From the NCBI GenBank assembly GCA_024345305.1, contig BRON01000001.1, positions 248,001 through 312,000 of the forward strand: DNA of 64,000 nt, written 5' to 3'. The stretch is from Mrakia gelida (taxonomy: Eukaryota > Basidiomycota > Tremellomycetes > Cystofilobasidiales > Mrakiaceae). The notes beneath the pieces were generated by a model. That model was not told where the DNA came from. It ran no database searches and was given only the letters and a program-made list of their open reading frames with translations. Position numbers and translations under genes: made by a program. This document shows, in pieces, positions 37,726 to 48,827 of the stretch; the first letter of the stretch is position 1, and the number at the start of each line of letters is the position of its first letter.

Positions 37726-38003
37726 GCGAGAGGGAGGGGGGTGCTGGCCGTTGGAGGGTTGAGCCGAGGTGACGAGAGGGTTGAGCTCGGAGAGAAGAGC
37801 TGAAGGTTGCCTCCGTGACACGTTTTGGAAGAAAAAAATTGCAGAGGAATCCGTTTCAAACTCTCTGGAAGCCAAGGAGAGCTGTTTGTCAACTTGAGAA
37901 GATCTTCTCAACTCGAGAAACCGACCGCTGCGCCCGACTCGCCCAAATTCGTTGCCTCCTCGAGCTGACCGCCCAACCAGAACTCCCTCCTTCCCGCCTC
38001 ACT
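37726..38003. promoter_or_regulatory. Divergent promoter of SGNH hydrolase and RPC19
   Basis: 278 bases between divergent starts. No TATA box. The RPC19 side has a pyrimidine-rich leader. Nothing else seen. Confidence 0.35.
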
Positions 38004-38908
38004 ATGTCCGACGTCGCTGCTCCTGATCTCGGTTACGACCCTGAAAAGATCGTCATTGTGAGTATCTGCTTCCGCTGGATCCATCTTGATCGAGTTCGTT
38101 GGGAGTCTAGGAGAGCTCGCCGAAGGAGAAAGTTTCGAGCTGACCTTTCTTTCTCCTCCTTCTTCTTTCCCAGCTCGACGGTGCCACTCCCGGACTCACA
38201 GCTGCTACGTTCAACATCAAGGATGAGGATCACACACTGGGGAATGCGCTGAGATGGATGGTCATGAAGAAGTGAGTCCGGTCAATGGGTTCGGTTGAGC
38301 TCGAAGAGAGTTGAAGCTGACCTTTCTCCTTCCCTTCCTTCTTTCCTTTCCATTCAAGCCCCGACGTTGAGTTCTGTGGATACAGGTCAGTTCCTCTGTC
38401 CCACCTATGCAGCTACACCCTCAAGACACTCTCTGACATCTACTTCTCCTTTCCTTCCCGTCTCTCAGTATGCCCCATCCATCAGAAGCCAAGTTTCACC
38501 TTCGAATTCAGATGTACGGTACGTCTCGAGCTCCTCTTCACTCTTCGCCCTTGAGCTACCCACGCTACAAGCTTAGAAACGGACCCACCTCATCCTCCTC
38601 TCGCTGACACACCCTTTTCGGCTCCATCAGGCAAGAAGTCCGCTCTGGAGTGCCTCCTCAAAGCTCTCGACGACCTTCGAAACCTCCTCGGATCCATCCA
38701 GGACTCGTACAAGGACTCGTTAGAGTGAGTCTCATAAGCTAGCTCTTCCGAGCGGCCCTCGAGGTTGCAGTAGCTGATGCTCTATCTTTGTGCTTGGATC
38801 TGCAGCTCGGAGGAATTCACGAAGGTCGAGGACGTCGACGTTCAGGCTGAGGTTGAGCGCATCGTTCGTGAGAAGGAGGAGGCTCGAGCAGGAGAGATGG
38901 AGATCTAG
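38004..38908 (+). CDS. RPC19: RNA polymerase I and III subunit AC19
   Basis: Six exons (38004-38057, 38174-38271, 38359-38385, 38469-38518, 38631-38724, 38806-38908) join in phase to 141 residues, matching yeast AC19. The core FNIKDEDHTLGNALRWM...[24 protein letters not shown] is the alpha-like L/Rpb11 dimerisation fold. It pairs with AC40 to nucleate assembly of RNA polymerases I and III in the nucleus. The last 40 residues are an acidic helix. The sequence is highly conserved, so the assignment is secure. It shares a short divergent promoter with the SGNH hydrolase gene. Confidence 0.95.
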
Positions 38909-39744
38909 ATTCGGAGAGTTCGCGGAGCTCATGTAGGATAGGGTGCGCGAGATGTATGTTGTACGCTTTTCCCTTTCTCTTCTGCCTGTCGGAAGGTCGT
39001 TCTGGTTGGGTCGAGTTGAAACGAGGAAGGAGTTGGTTTGGACGAGCTCTCTACGTCGCACTTCGCCGTGCCTCTCAATTAGTCTCGCCCCGTGGGGAAT
39101 CGCAGGGCTCATTGGCTGATGAAGCAAGAGTGGCTCGAAAGGTGTGCGGCGGAGGTGGAGGGAAGAGAGGACGGAATGGGTCGGCGAGACGCGTCGAAAC
39201 TCGTTCGTCACCGGTTATCCCTGACACTCCTCCTACTCTTCTTCCTCCTTCTTCTTGTGTCACTCATAAGCCTCTCCCTTTTTTCCTCGAGGTCATAGCT
39301 CTACAGCCAACGTGAGACAGAGACGTCTCCAGAGCTCGTCGACTTGACCGTTCCCTCTGCTCGTATCTTCCCTCGATGTCCAAATCCTGCCCAGTCTCGT
39401 CAGCTTACGGATGGACGAGTTCCCTCCCTCGGAGCCGACGACTGATATCGGTCCAACCGCCAAGCTCCGCTCGCGTTTCGGTCGAGATCCTCGACGGCGC
39501 GGCGCGTTCGGATGCGCACGCCTCTCTGTTCGCTCGCGTCTTGGTCACTTTATCTCTCCAGTTCTCTCCCTCCTTCGCGACCAACATCCAGAAGATGCCT
39601 TACTGATCACAGCTCTTTTCAAACGCCTAGATAGCTTGGTGAGCAGGACGGTCGAAACGAAGGAGGAAAAGAGTCGAGCGACTTCCTCGTCCTCTCGTCT
39701 TCTCAACTTCATCAACCTCTCTCAACCCTTCCTCCCCTTCCTCA
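38909..39744. other. Intergenic, long leader of the MFS gene
   Basis: About 835 bases. A reverse CCAAT element (cattggctg) lies at about 39109. From 39360 onward a plus-strand segment has codon-like composition (MDEFPPSEPTTDIGP, from 39411) and ends near intron-like sequence before the transporter start. It could be an upstream frame or an unrecognised small exon. No homologous family seen. Confidence 0.3.
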
Positions 39745-42700
39745 ATGTCCAGATCCTCGTCCACCATTCACATCCCCGAGTCTTCGATCCCTCCTGTAGC
39801 GGAGAAGCCCGTCGAGCTGTAAGTCGACCCGAGCGTGCGTCCAAACTTCCTCCTTCGCGAGCTGACTTCTGATTTCCTTCCCGCTCTTAGCTCGAAGACG
39901 CCCGACTTGGAAGCCCAAGAAGTAGTAGCGTACCCACACCTTCCCTCGAACGCTCGAAGGTACTTCCTCCTCGGAGTCTTCTGCCTCGCTCAATTTTTGT
40001 GAGTCTGAAACGAGCGCTTTTTGTCGCGACGAGCATTCGATCTCGAGCTGATTCGTCCACTCCTCCTTTCTTCTTTCGCAGAGATATCTTCGGAGCTAGT
40101 GCTATCATTTTGGGTCTGACTCAGATCTCGGAGGAGCTGTCAGCGCCCTTCCCTTTCGTTCTGACAGGCCGTCGCGAAGGTCGCTGACCCGTTTCGTCTT
40201 CCTTCTTTGGCAGAGACATGACCGTCGCTGAGAGCGTCTGGATCGGTGAGTCCTCTTTCACTCGTTTTGAAGTTGATGACCGAGACTGACGCCTTCTTCT
40301 TCCTTTCCAGTCAACGCCTACGCTCTCGCCCTCGCGTCAACTCTTCTCACTGTGAGTTCCCGTCGCGGAGCAAGAGCTCGTCGTTCCCTTCTTTCCAATC
40401 TGACTTCACCATTTCTCCTCTTCTTCTGCTTCCTCCATTCAGGGTGGCCGACTCTCCGATATCACCAGCGCGAAGGTCGTCTTCATCGTTGGCTTCTTTG
40501 GACTCGGAATGTGCGTCACTCCTCGTTCCTCCTTTCCCTCTCGACGACTCGAGCCTTAACCTCCTTTCACCGCTCTTCAGGTTCTCGATGGGAGCGGGAC
40601 TGGCTAAAGACAAAATCACCTTGCTCGTTCTACGAGCCTTCTCTGGAGTCGCGTGAGTTCAAGCCTTTCTCTCTCGTCGATGACGAGCCTCGAGCTGACC
40701 TCTCGCCTCTCTGCTCTGCTTCCCCACTGCCTCGAATCAGTGCCTCATGCACCATCCCAGCGGCAACCAATTTAATCGTCCATCTCTTTCCCGAGCCGAA
40801 ACTGCAGGAATCAGCTCTTGCGACGTGAGCCTCATCTTTCCAATCCTTTCCTTTCCAGGTCGCGCCTCGTCTCCTTCGACGCCCGTCCTGACGCATCACC
40901 CTCTCTTTTCGACCTCGTCTAAGCTTCGGAGCTTCAGGAGCTGTGGCAAACATCGTTGGTCTCGTCATCGGAGGAGCCTTGCTCGTCGCTCGATGGAGCT
41001 GGATTCGTGAGCTCCCGATCTGCTGTTCTCGACGCGTCGGCTTGTCTGTTTGCTGACTTCTCCTTTTGTTGTTGGCTTGCAGTCTACTTCTCCACGATCA
41101 TCGCTGTCCCTCTCTCGATCATCGCTATCTTCCTCATTCCTTCAGCTGCATCACTCGAGCCTCCTGTGGTCCCAGGAGTCGAGCTTCCCGTCGTCGTCAA
41201 ACCCAAGATGGATTATCTTGTTCGTCTTCACCGTTTTTCTCTTTCTTTCTCACTCTTCTGCGCTAGTCTGATCTCGTCTCGAACCCTCGCCGTTGCAGGG
41301 AGCTCTCCTCCAAATCTCAGCCATCGTTCTCCTCATCTTCGGCCTCACGAACGCGAATGTCAAGGGATGGTGAGTTCGACGTTTCTCGCTCGTCTTCCCT
41401 TCCCTCTCTTCCCTCGACCCTCTTCCACTCGTTCTGACGGCTCTCTTGCTCTTGCTACGTTTCCAAAAGGGGCTCTCCCGACACTATCGCTACCGTAGTC
41501 ATCGGCGCTCTCCTTTTCCCTCTCTTCTTCTACTGGGAATCTCGAATCAACCCCGTCGACGCCCTCCTCGCTCCCAGTCTTTGGCGAGTCAGCAACTTCA
41601 CCGTCTTGGTCCTCTCGGCGTTCATTGTTTCTTACTGGTGAGCTCTCTCCATCTCTCCCGTCGCGTCCCTCCTCTCGGTCCCTCGAGATCAGAGCTGACC
41701 GCTTCGTTCTTCCTCCCTGCCGCCCTCCGCTCGACCATCTCCCTTCGCTTCCCAGGATGTTTGAAACCTCCGTCGCCTACTCCGACATTTTTCAAGGAGT
41801 CTGGCACTGGTCTCCCATTCTCACAGCTGTTCACTTTGTGAGTCGCTTCGTCGACTTCTTCCCGACAGAAAACGCGTCGAGCTGACCTCTTCGGTCTTTC
41901 TTTCTTTCTCCAGCTCCCCATCGCAATCGCGTCCGTCTCAGCGATGATTGTTGCTCAGCTCATCCCCATCCCCAAGTATCCCCTGAAGTATCGACTCGTG
42001 ATCTCCTACTTCATTGCTGGACTCGGAAGTTTGCTGTGAGTCGTGGTCCCAGCCTCGCTTGACGCGTTAGAAAACGCGAGACCTGACCTTTTCGGCCCTC
42101 GTTCTCGGTTCGCAGGTATTCCTTCGTTGACGACTCGAAGGACTACTGGTCCATGATCTTCCCTGCGTTCATCGTCGGAGGAGGAGGTGAGTTTTGACAC
42201 GTCTCTCCGCCTTCCCTCTTTCTCTCTTCTCGCTTTGCACTTCAAGATTCTGACTCTCGCCCCCTCCCATCTTTGATCTAGCCGCCGCCTTTGCCTTCAT
42301 CTCAGCATACGTCTCGCTCATGCTTTCGGTCCCAGCTGAGCAATCAGGGTTCGTTCGATCATCCCACCGTCCGTTCGACTCTCGACGCGTCGCTAACCTT
42401 CTCCCTCCCTCGTTTCTTCTCACACGCAGCGTCGTCGCTGGAATCTGGAACACTGCCGTCCAGGTGCGCTCTCTCTCCAGCCTCCATCTCGTCTCCTTCC
42501 TCTCTCCTCCACGCTCTCGAATCGGAACCTTCCCTCGCATCGACGTTTTCGTTCCAGCTCGGAGCTTGCACCCTCCTCTCCCTCACTTCAACCATCCAAG
42601 TGTCCTTCCCCGAGCACGACGGGAATCCCGTTGGACCTACTACGAAGGGCTACAAGGTCAGTCTTCTCCAATGAACTCCACTTCGAGAAGACGCGTTGGT

Positions 42701-42887
42701 CGACGCGTCGCGAACCAGTTGTCTGACTTTTTCAGTTCGCGTTTTGCAGTACGGCTTCCTCTTCGGGATGGCACTGATGTTCGTCGATGGGCTGTTGATC
42801 TTTGTACTGTTCCAAGATCCTTTGAGGCTCATGGCTGCTGCTGGAGAGAGGGACAAAGAGGGGGAGGAGAAGGTCGCGTCGCAGTAG
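39745..42887 (+). CDS. MFS drug/ion exporter (Atr1-like)
   Basis: Nineteen exons (18 introns in 3.1 kb) join in phase to 535 residues. A short acidic N-terminus precedes at least twelve hydrophobic segments. The first contains LDIFGASAIILGLTQI, and the loop 2-3 signature is GGRLSDITSAKVVFIVGF. The motif ASGAVANIVGLVIGGAL in segment 5 resembles motif C of drug:proton antiporters. Overall layout resembles the Atr1/DHA2 group of fungal exporters (aminotriazole, borate). Plasma membrane or vacuolar; the substrate is unknown. The longest cytosolic loop follows segment 6 (EPPVVPGVELPVVVKP). The C-terminus is charged (GERDKEGEEKVASQ). Start chosen at the ATG before SRSSSTIHIPESS, the usual acidic leader of this group. 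Confidence 0.88.
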
Positions 42888-43112
42888 ACTAGTTTCGTTT
42901 TGCTCGCCACACTCCTTCAGCCCTTAGATTTATCTTCTTTCTCCTTCAATAACCTATATTGACCTTCTCCTGACTCATACATACACTTTTCCCCAATCTC
43001 GGTCGAGAGGGAAACACCTCGTCGTCGTCAAGCTACAAAGTCGAAAACAAGTTGTTGAGCTCCTAATTCCTTCCCTCCCTCCGATCCTGCTACCACCCCC
43101 ACCCCGCCCAGG

Positions 43113-44223
43113 ATGCTCTACTCCCACCCCAACCCCTCCGAAACTCTCCTTCCCCTCCTACGCTCCTCCTTACCCTGGTCTCTTCCAACCTTCGGACCTC
43201 TCGCCTTCCTCGCCCACCTCGACGAGCTCATCGCTCAACAAGCCCACTCCTCCGCCTCCTCCTCTCCGCCTCGCCGGAGCCCTCCCATCGCATGGGCTTC
43301 CTTCCCACCTTCACCCTCGCTCTCCTCTTCAGCACCTCCCGTCAAACTCTGGGTGATCCTCCTCTCCCTCCAAGCTCCCTCTGAACCTCAGCTAAGGGTG
43401 TCCTGCTCAGCTGAAACGGGGGGGAATGAGCTCTCGCAGATTGACCAGGATCGAGCTGGCGCGCTTGTTAGGGAGTGCGTGATGGAGGTTAAGAAGGGGT
43501 GGAGGAAGGATACCGGGGAGGAGCTGATGAGAGTGGCGAGTGTGTCGAGTTTGTGGGTTGCTTATCTGGGAGGATGGAAGGAGGGACAGGCGAGGGTTGG
43601 GATTTGGTTGGCTCCGGAGCTTGTGGAACGGAAGGAGGAGAAGGAGGTGGGTCTGGGAGCTACGTGCAAGGACGGAGAGAGTGTTAGGGTCGCTGGTGCA
43701 GGGGAAGAAAAGTTTGTTGCGAGGCTGGGAGAGGAGGGAGATGTTGAACAGGTGAGCTTCGAGCTCAACATGAGCGTTTCTTCTTTGCCGTCTTTTCTCT
43801 ACTTCCCTCCGATTCTGGAGCTCTTCGAGACCTGCTGTTCATTAACTTTTATACTGATTACATCCATTCCCATCTACCCAGATCATCGCCACAGCCGACC
43901 GACCCCACCCACGCTCCTCCATCGTCCCTCTCCTCCCCTTCACCTCCGTCGCGTCCTTCATCAACGAGTCCCTCACGTCCTCCTCCTCTACTCCAGCAGC
44001 CTGGATCGTCACCAAAGAAGACCTCTCCATCGGCTTACTCTACACGGACCCCGAATTTCGTCGTCGTGGACTCGGGAAACTCGTCGTCGAGCATCGGGTC
44101 AGAGCGTCAAGGGCGATGGGACGACCGTACTGTGGCGTCGAGCTCGACAACGAGGCCAGTTCGGCTCTTTGGAAGTCGATGGGATGGGAGTTGGGCTGGA
44201 TTGTTGGGTGGGTATATCTCTGA
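43113..44223 (+). CDS. GNAT-family N-acetyltransferase
   Basis: Two exons (43113-43751 and 43882-44223) give 326 residues. The C-terminal exon holds the GNAT core: IGLLYTDPEFRRRGLGKLVVEHRV is motif A with the acetyl-CoA loop (R/Q-x-x-G-x-G form), followed by NEASSALWKSMGWE (motif B). The N-terminal 210 residues include Ser/Pro-rich and acidic/basic parts typical of basidiomycete members with a degenerate first GNAT-like half. Acceptor unknown: small molecule or protein. It sits 225 bases after the MFS gene and 165 before the next gene on the same strand. Confidence 0.82.
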
Positions 44224-44388
44224 GGAGAGATGTGATGCGATTCAGGACGGAGGGACGGGGACGGCCGCGTGGGGAAGAGGGAAGTTAAGCGAGCTCGCCA
44301 GAGCTCGCACCTTCCTCTCCCTTCCTTCCTTCGACTTTCAGCTTCTCCCTCGACACCCAGCAGCCAAACCCTCCTGCTGCCCTCCGCC

Positions 44389-45923
44389 ATGCTCCTCGAC
44401 GAAAAGGAACAGCCTCTCCTCCCTCGTCGTCCTGTCGACTCGGTCGTCGTCGGGTCTGCTTCGAGCTCGGTTCGTTTGATTCTTCCCTCCTTCTCTCCTT
44501 CCCTCCTCCTTCTTCTTCCCTTCCAAAAGCTGACCGTATCTCTTCAATCTCTCTTCCGCATTCCCTCCTCAGATCCCCTCCGGTTCCCCACCTTCCTACA
44601 CCGACTCCCTCCCTCTCCATCTTCTCCATCTCTCTTCTCCAACCCTTCCCTCCCTCCTCCTCAACGCTCCCCGGTCCTCCCACTACTCCCACTGCACCTC
44701 CGGTCCCACTCCCATCTACCACACTCACCTCTTCGACCTCGCACGAACCATCCCGGAAGCTCTTCTGCCCAAGATCTCCTCAGCGGATCGACCGGAAGCG
44801 AAGGCGGAGAACGGACAGCGAGTGAACGGGTTCTTTTGGTCGGAGCGTGGGGAGGTGAAGGTCGTTGCTGGAGTGTTGGGAGCTGGAGATGGAGGCTCAG
44901 AGTGGATCGGAACGAAGAGAAGGCCTGTGAGGTTGGTTTTTGGGAGTGGAGCGGAGAGGAAGGGAGAGGGAGCTGTTGACGTCCAAATCGTAAGTCGTCG
45001 TTCTCGCTTCGCTCATCCCCTTCTTCTTTTCTCCCGCCCAGCATCTCACTGAAGCTCAAACCTCGTTGCCTTACGTACAGCTCACTCGCCACCCACCAAC
45101 TCTCCCCATCTCCGTCTCCCTCACCTCGACGACCGGCGATCTCCATCTCCTCGTCCCTCGCAACTTCCGAGGTCACCTCACCCACCTCTTCGACGACCGA
45201 CCTTCCTCTTCCTCCTCTCCCACCCCCTCTTCGCCTCTCCTCCTTTCGGCAGAGATTCAAGCCATCTACACTCCCTTCTCCAACTCCCAAGGCTTCATCG
45301 GGAGCTTCGAACGAGGACCGGAAGACGCGTCCGTCGACGGTCTCGATGAGGCTTTCCTCACTACTGGAGGGACAACGATCACGATTGGGTTCGTGGACGA
45401 GGAGGAGTGCACAACGACAGAGCCGGATACAAAGGAGGTCAGCGTCGTTGCCGTCTCAAACGAGCCAGCAACGAACATCCCAACCCAACCCTCCGAACCT
45501 CGACCCATCTCCTCAGCCCTCGACTCCCTCACCACCTCGATCCAACCCCAGTCTCCCATCTCCCCTTTCTGGTCGCACCTCTGGCACTCCTTCCTCGGGC
45601 CTTTCCTCCTCGGTCTCATCCTCCTCCTCTTCGTTTCCACCTCCATCTCAACGCTCTACCTCCTTCGACACGGACCCTCCGACACGCTCGCCCATCTGCG
45701 AGGCTTGAACTGGAGGGAGTTGAGTCAGACGCTCATCTCGGCGGCGATCTTCTTGGGAGGCGTGGCGGTAGTTTGTGGGCTGGGCTGGAGCGGGTGGGTC
45801 GTAGCGAGGAGTTTGGGTTGGGGAACGGGGACGGGGGTGCCGGAGGAGGTTGGGTTCGTTTGGAGGAGGTTGATGGGAGGCTGGTGGGAGGAGGAGAGAG
45901 GGTGGGGTGGGGTTAGACTCTGA
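44389..45923 (+). CDS. Single-pass/two-pass membrane protein, DUF7330-like
   Basis: Three exons (44389-44469, 44573-44989, 45081-45923) join in phase to 446 residues. The N-terminal 30 residues contain EKEQPLLP, a dileucine-type acidic sorting signal. The middle 250 residues are beta-rich with repeated short turns (LTSTTGDLHLLVPRNFRGHL, GGTTITIGFVDEE), resembling the basidiomycete membrane proteins grouped as DUF7330. Two hydrophobic segments lie near the C-terminus (FLGPFLLGLILLLFVSTSI and LISAAIFLGGVAVVCGLGW). Function unknown. The family name is from memory of layout and should be checked by a domain search. Confidence 0.65.
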
Positions 45924-46916
45924 TAGAGATCTTTCGCTTTTGTTTGTGAGTGTTTGAGGATGATCTTTGACGAGCAGAGCTGGTGAGGGGGAGGGGAAAC
46001 GAACGACGCGTCGCGATTTCAGACGAACTCGTTTTCTCTACGTCGTCCTTCTTTTCTCGAGCACTCCTAAAGAAAGAGAAGGAAGGTCGGAATTGGGGAG
46101 ATGCATGGCGGTAAAAGTATAACTACGAGGAATGGAGTAGAGGTGAAGCGGTGAAAGCGTGAAAGCAGAGAACGACAGGCGAAGATATCGTCCTGAGTCT
46201 CTCCTTTGCTCCCTTCCTTCAGCTCCTGCACTCTGCCCCTAGCTTCCTTTCCAGCATCATCACAGTCCAGAACTCTTCTCGTACACCCTTCGGCCTGACG
46301 GTCTTTGATCTCTGCTCAACTTGGAGACGTCTTTTCCTGGCTCTCGCCAGCTCGTCGACTCCCTCCTCCTCTCGTCTTCGACGGTCTGAACTTGATCTTC
46401 TCTCCCTCTCTTTCGTCTGCGCAGCTCTCGAAGCGCGACGATATCTACAGTCAGCTTGCGAAGAAGACACTGCTCGAAAACCTCGCTGATCAAGCTCATC
46501 GTCTGGCGCCTACGGCAGTTTGAAGACGGACTTGACGACGCGTCGACTCTCTCCGACCTCTCTTCTCTCGCCCTTTTGGCCCAGACAGACGGCCGCTGAT
46601 TGATTCCGCACAGACGGCCGCTGATTGATTCCGTACAGTTCAGCGCAAAGGTTCGAGTGTTTTTGCTTCCTCTTGCACGTCAGTACTTCGATACTTCAGC
46701 GACGAAATTTGGCTCGGCCAGCCCCCGAGGTCACCAATCCTCAGCCTTCGTTCTTTCTCGAGACTCAGAGGCGTCGAAGCGGTGTGAGGATGAGTGGACG
46801 GATGAAAACTAAGATATAGAAGCAGAGGGTATAGGTTCCGAGGCTATCAAATCACTCTCTAGGGCCCAAGAAGAGATAAACGAGGAAGGGCAACTTGATC
46901 CAAAGCCTGCAATCTT
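45924..46916 (+). other. Possible small gene or gene remnant
   Basis: About 1 kb without a firm gene. Plus-strand segments look coding: LETSFPGSRQLVDSLLLSSST, then after an intron-like gap (gtctgaac...cgcag) LSKRDDIYSQLAKKTLLENL (from about 46424), a tiny FSAK/LQRK exon near 46639, and a last exon to about 46811. An upstream TGA interrupts the first segment and no start could be fixed. The 3' end of the third intron is a 25-bp tandem duplication (46586-46610, 46611-46635) that doubles the branch site and cag acceptor. Could be a decayed gene. Confidence 0.3.
46586..46635 (+). repeat. 25-bp tandem duplication of an intron 3' end
   Basis: Two copies of a 25-base unit (cagacggccgctgattgatt followed by ccgca or ccgta), one mismatch apart. 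Each carries a gctgat branch-like site, and the copies are followed by cag at 46611-46613 and 46636-46638. If used, the two acceptors are 25 nt apart and lead to different frames. Confidence 0.8.
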
Positions 46917-47171
46917 CTAGAGTGCGAAGACGAGTCCTCCAATCACTGCACCAACTACCAAAGCTCCAGCCCAACCTCCTCCGACTCCTCCAGCTCTAGA
47001 AGAAGCTCCTCCAGTTGCGCCGACGGCCGCAGAAGCAGCAGCAAACCCTCCCGCTGAACCTCCAACGGTCTTCGATGCGACGGTCTTCGCGGCGGAGGAC
47101 AATCCAGTGTGCGAAGAAGAGCTGGTAGCCGTGCTGGAGATGGACTCGGACCTGCTGGTTAAGATGGACAT
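46917..47171 (-). CDS. Small Ser/Ala/Gly-rich protein with hydrophobic C-terminus
   Basis: Single-exon 84-residue frame. The first 30 residues are Ser/Thr-rich. The middle is an Ala/Gly/Ser stretch (GGSAGGFAAASAAVGATGG), and the end GWAGALVVGAVIGGLVFAL is a membrane-spanning or GPI-signal-like tail. No N-terminal signal peptide, so a tail-anchored protein is more likely than a GPI protein, unless an upstream exon was missed. No family recognised; low-complexity composition makes the call cautious. Confidence 0.45.
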   Translation of the reverse strand: MSILTSRSESISSTATSSSSHTGLSSAAKTVASKTVGGSAGGFAAASAAVGATGGASSRAGGVGGGWAGALVVGAVIGGLVFAL

Positions 47172-47487
47172 GTAGGATATCTCTAACTAAGCGTTGGCGT
47201 ACTGGAGGAACGCAAGAGAAGGACGACGTGTCAGTTTGAGTGCAACTGAGCACGACGAGAGAAAACGAGGGGAGAGGAAGGGCACGAACGTTCGCAGAGT
47301 TGTAGACACACGTATCATAACATATCGTCGGGGGCTCACTCGCTCGCTCTCTGAGATGCAGAGACGAGAACTTGGGAAGCACCTCACCGTCGAGAGGGTA
47401 TCGACGCGCGCGTCCCTATACCGTTCGAAGCTGCTCTCTGCTCGTCGTTGAAGTCACCATAAAGCGATGTATCGAAGGCCATACCTC
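47172..47487. other. Intergenic, no gene seen
   Basis: 316 bases between the small tail-anchored frame and the 3' end of the aldo/keto reductase gene. It contains a donor-like and acceptor-like sequence on the minus strand that could be an untranslated intron. Nothing else supported. Confidence 0.3.
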
Positions 47488-48565
47488 TTAAGCGTTGACT
47501 GAAGCCATCTGCGACTCGTCGTACCTCGATCCAGCAACAGCAACCGACTCAATCAACTTCCTGATCTCGGCGTGTTCTTCCTTCGTGATCTCGACGTTGA
47601 CCGAGCCCAAGTTGTCTTCGAGGTCTGGAGAGTCGGAGTGCAGTCCGAAAAGGAACGAGAGGGTCAGTATCCACCGTTTGAGGAAGACGAAGAAGGCGAA
47701 AGGAGAAGAGGAAGGGTAGAAGAAAAAGACGCGACGCGTGACGGACATTTGACGCGTTTGGTTCCAGGGATGGGAAGAGCTCCCTGATCGATGACCCACT
47801 TGAGAGCGAGCTGGTTAGGTGATTCCCTTCTTGGCGGCGAGCTGTTGCAGTGAGAGAGCGAAAAGAAAGGCGTGAGCGTGGGTGAGAGAGAGCGGAAGGG
47901 AAAACGAGCGAAGACGATGGACAAACCTCTCGAAGGGAGTTGACGAGCTTCATGTTAGCGACGAAGGCTTCTCCCTTGAACCTAGGAAGATACTTTCGGA
48001 CTGAGAAGAAGAAGAAAGAAAGGGAAGCGGGGTCTCTGGTCAGCGCGACGCGTCGGGGCGAACGAACCGAAACGAGACTTGAGTTCACTCACAGTCGTCA
48101 GCAGGGATGTCGCTTTCGGTCTTCCAGTCACATCCGGTCATGCCTCGTCCAAGGGGAGAGTAGGCTACGAGGGCGATGCCGAGCCTGGAAGGAGAAGGTC
48201 GGGCGTCAGCGGAACTCGCGAAGTCAGGGAGAAGAGCGAACGGACTCACTCCTTGCACGCCGCCAAAACTCCATTGGTCTCGATGTCGGTCGTGAATAGA
48301 GAGTACTCCCACTGCAGAAGCCATGCGAAAAAAAGAAAACAGCAGGAGCTTGGGAAAGGAGCGAGAGAAGAGAGCGAGACGCGTCCGATCACAAACCTGA
48401 ACCGCGGCGATCTTCGCGATTTTGCTGGCCCTACGAAGAGTGTCGGCAGAGCACTCGGAGCTGGTGGAGTAGATACGAACGTCAGAATTGTGTTTGTGAG
48501 AGTAAGGAAGGCGTGAGAAGGACTGACAGCCCGATGTGCTTGATCTGAACGACCGCGAAGAAGAA

Positions 48566-48570
48566 AACGG
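48566..48570. repeat. Target-site duplication, left copy
   Basis: AACGG immediately before the left LTR, matching AACGG at 53412-53416 after the right LTR. A 5-bp duplication is the Ty1/copia standard. Confidence 0.9.
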
Positions 48571-48797
48571 TGTTGTTGGGTCGTCCACTTGAGCTTAGGG
48601 ATGTCTGCAGGATGTGGTTCAAAGCTTGTTGTATAAAGCTAGCTACTCGAAAGGTTTATATACTATGGAAATGGTCACGTGATCTGAAGGTAGCTTACAA
48701 AGCTGTTTACGAAGAATGGTTACTAACAAGGGGACTGAACGAGACGCGTTACTAAGCTACCACGTAAGACCTCTCTGCGAGTCGCCACCTTCCAACA
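48571..48797 (-). repeat. Copia 3' LTR
   Basis: 227 bp, TG...CA termini. It appears identical to the LTR at 53185-53411. For the minus-strand element this is the 3' LTR. A purine tract (minus-strand GAGTGGGAG, 48798-48806) abuts it and is the likely plus-strand primer. Confidence 0.93.
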
Positions 48798-48827
48798 CTC
48801 CCACTCGACGAGCTGAGAGCCCTTCCT

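Noticed and set aside
48570..48755. 61-codon frames repeated at 48570 and 53145
   Set aside because: They are chance frames within the two LTR copies; they only confirm LTR identity.
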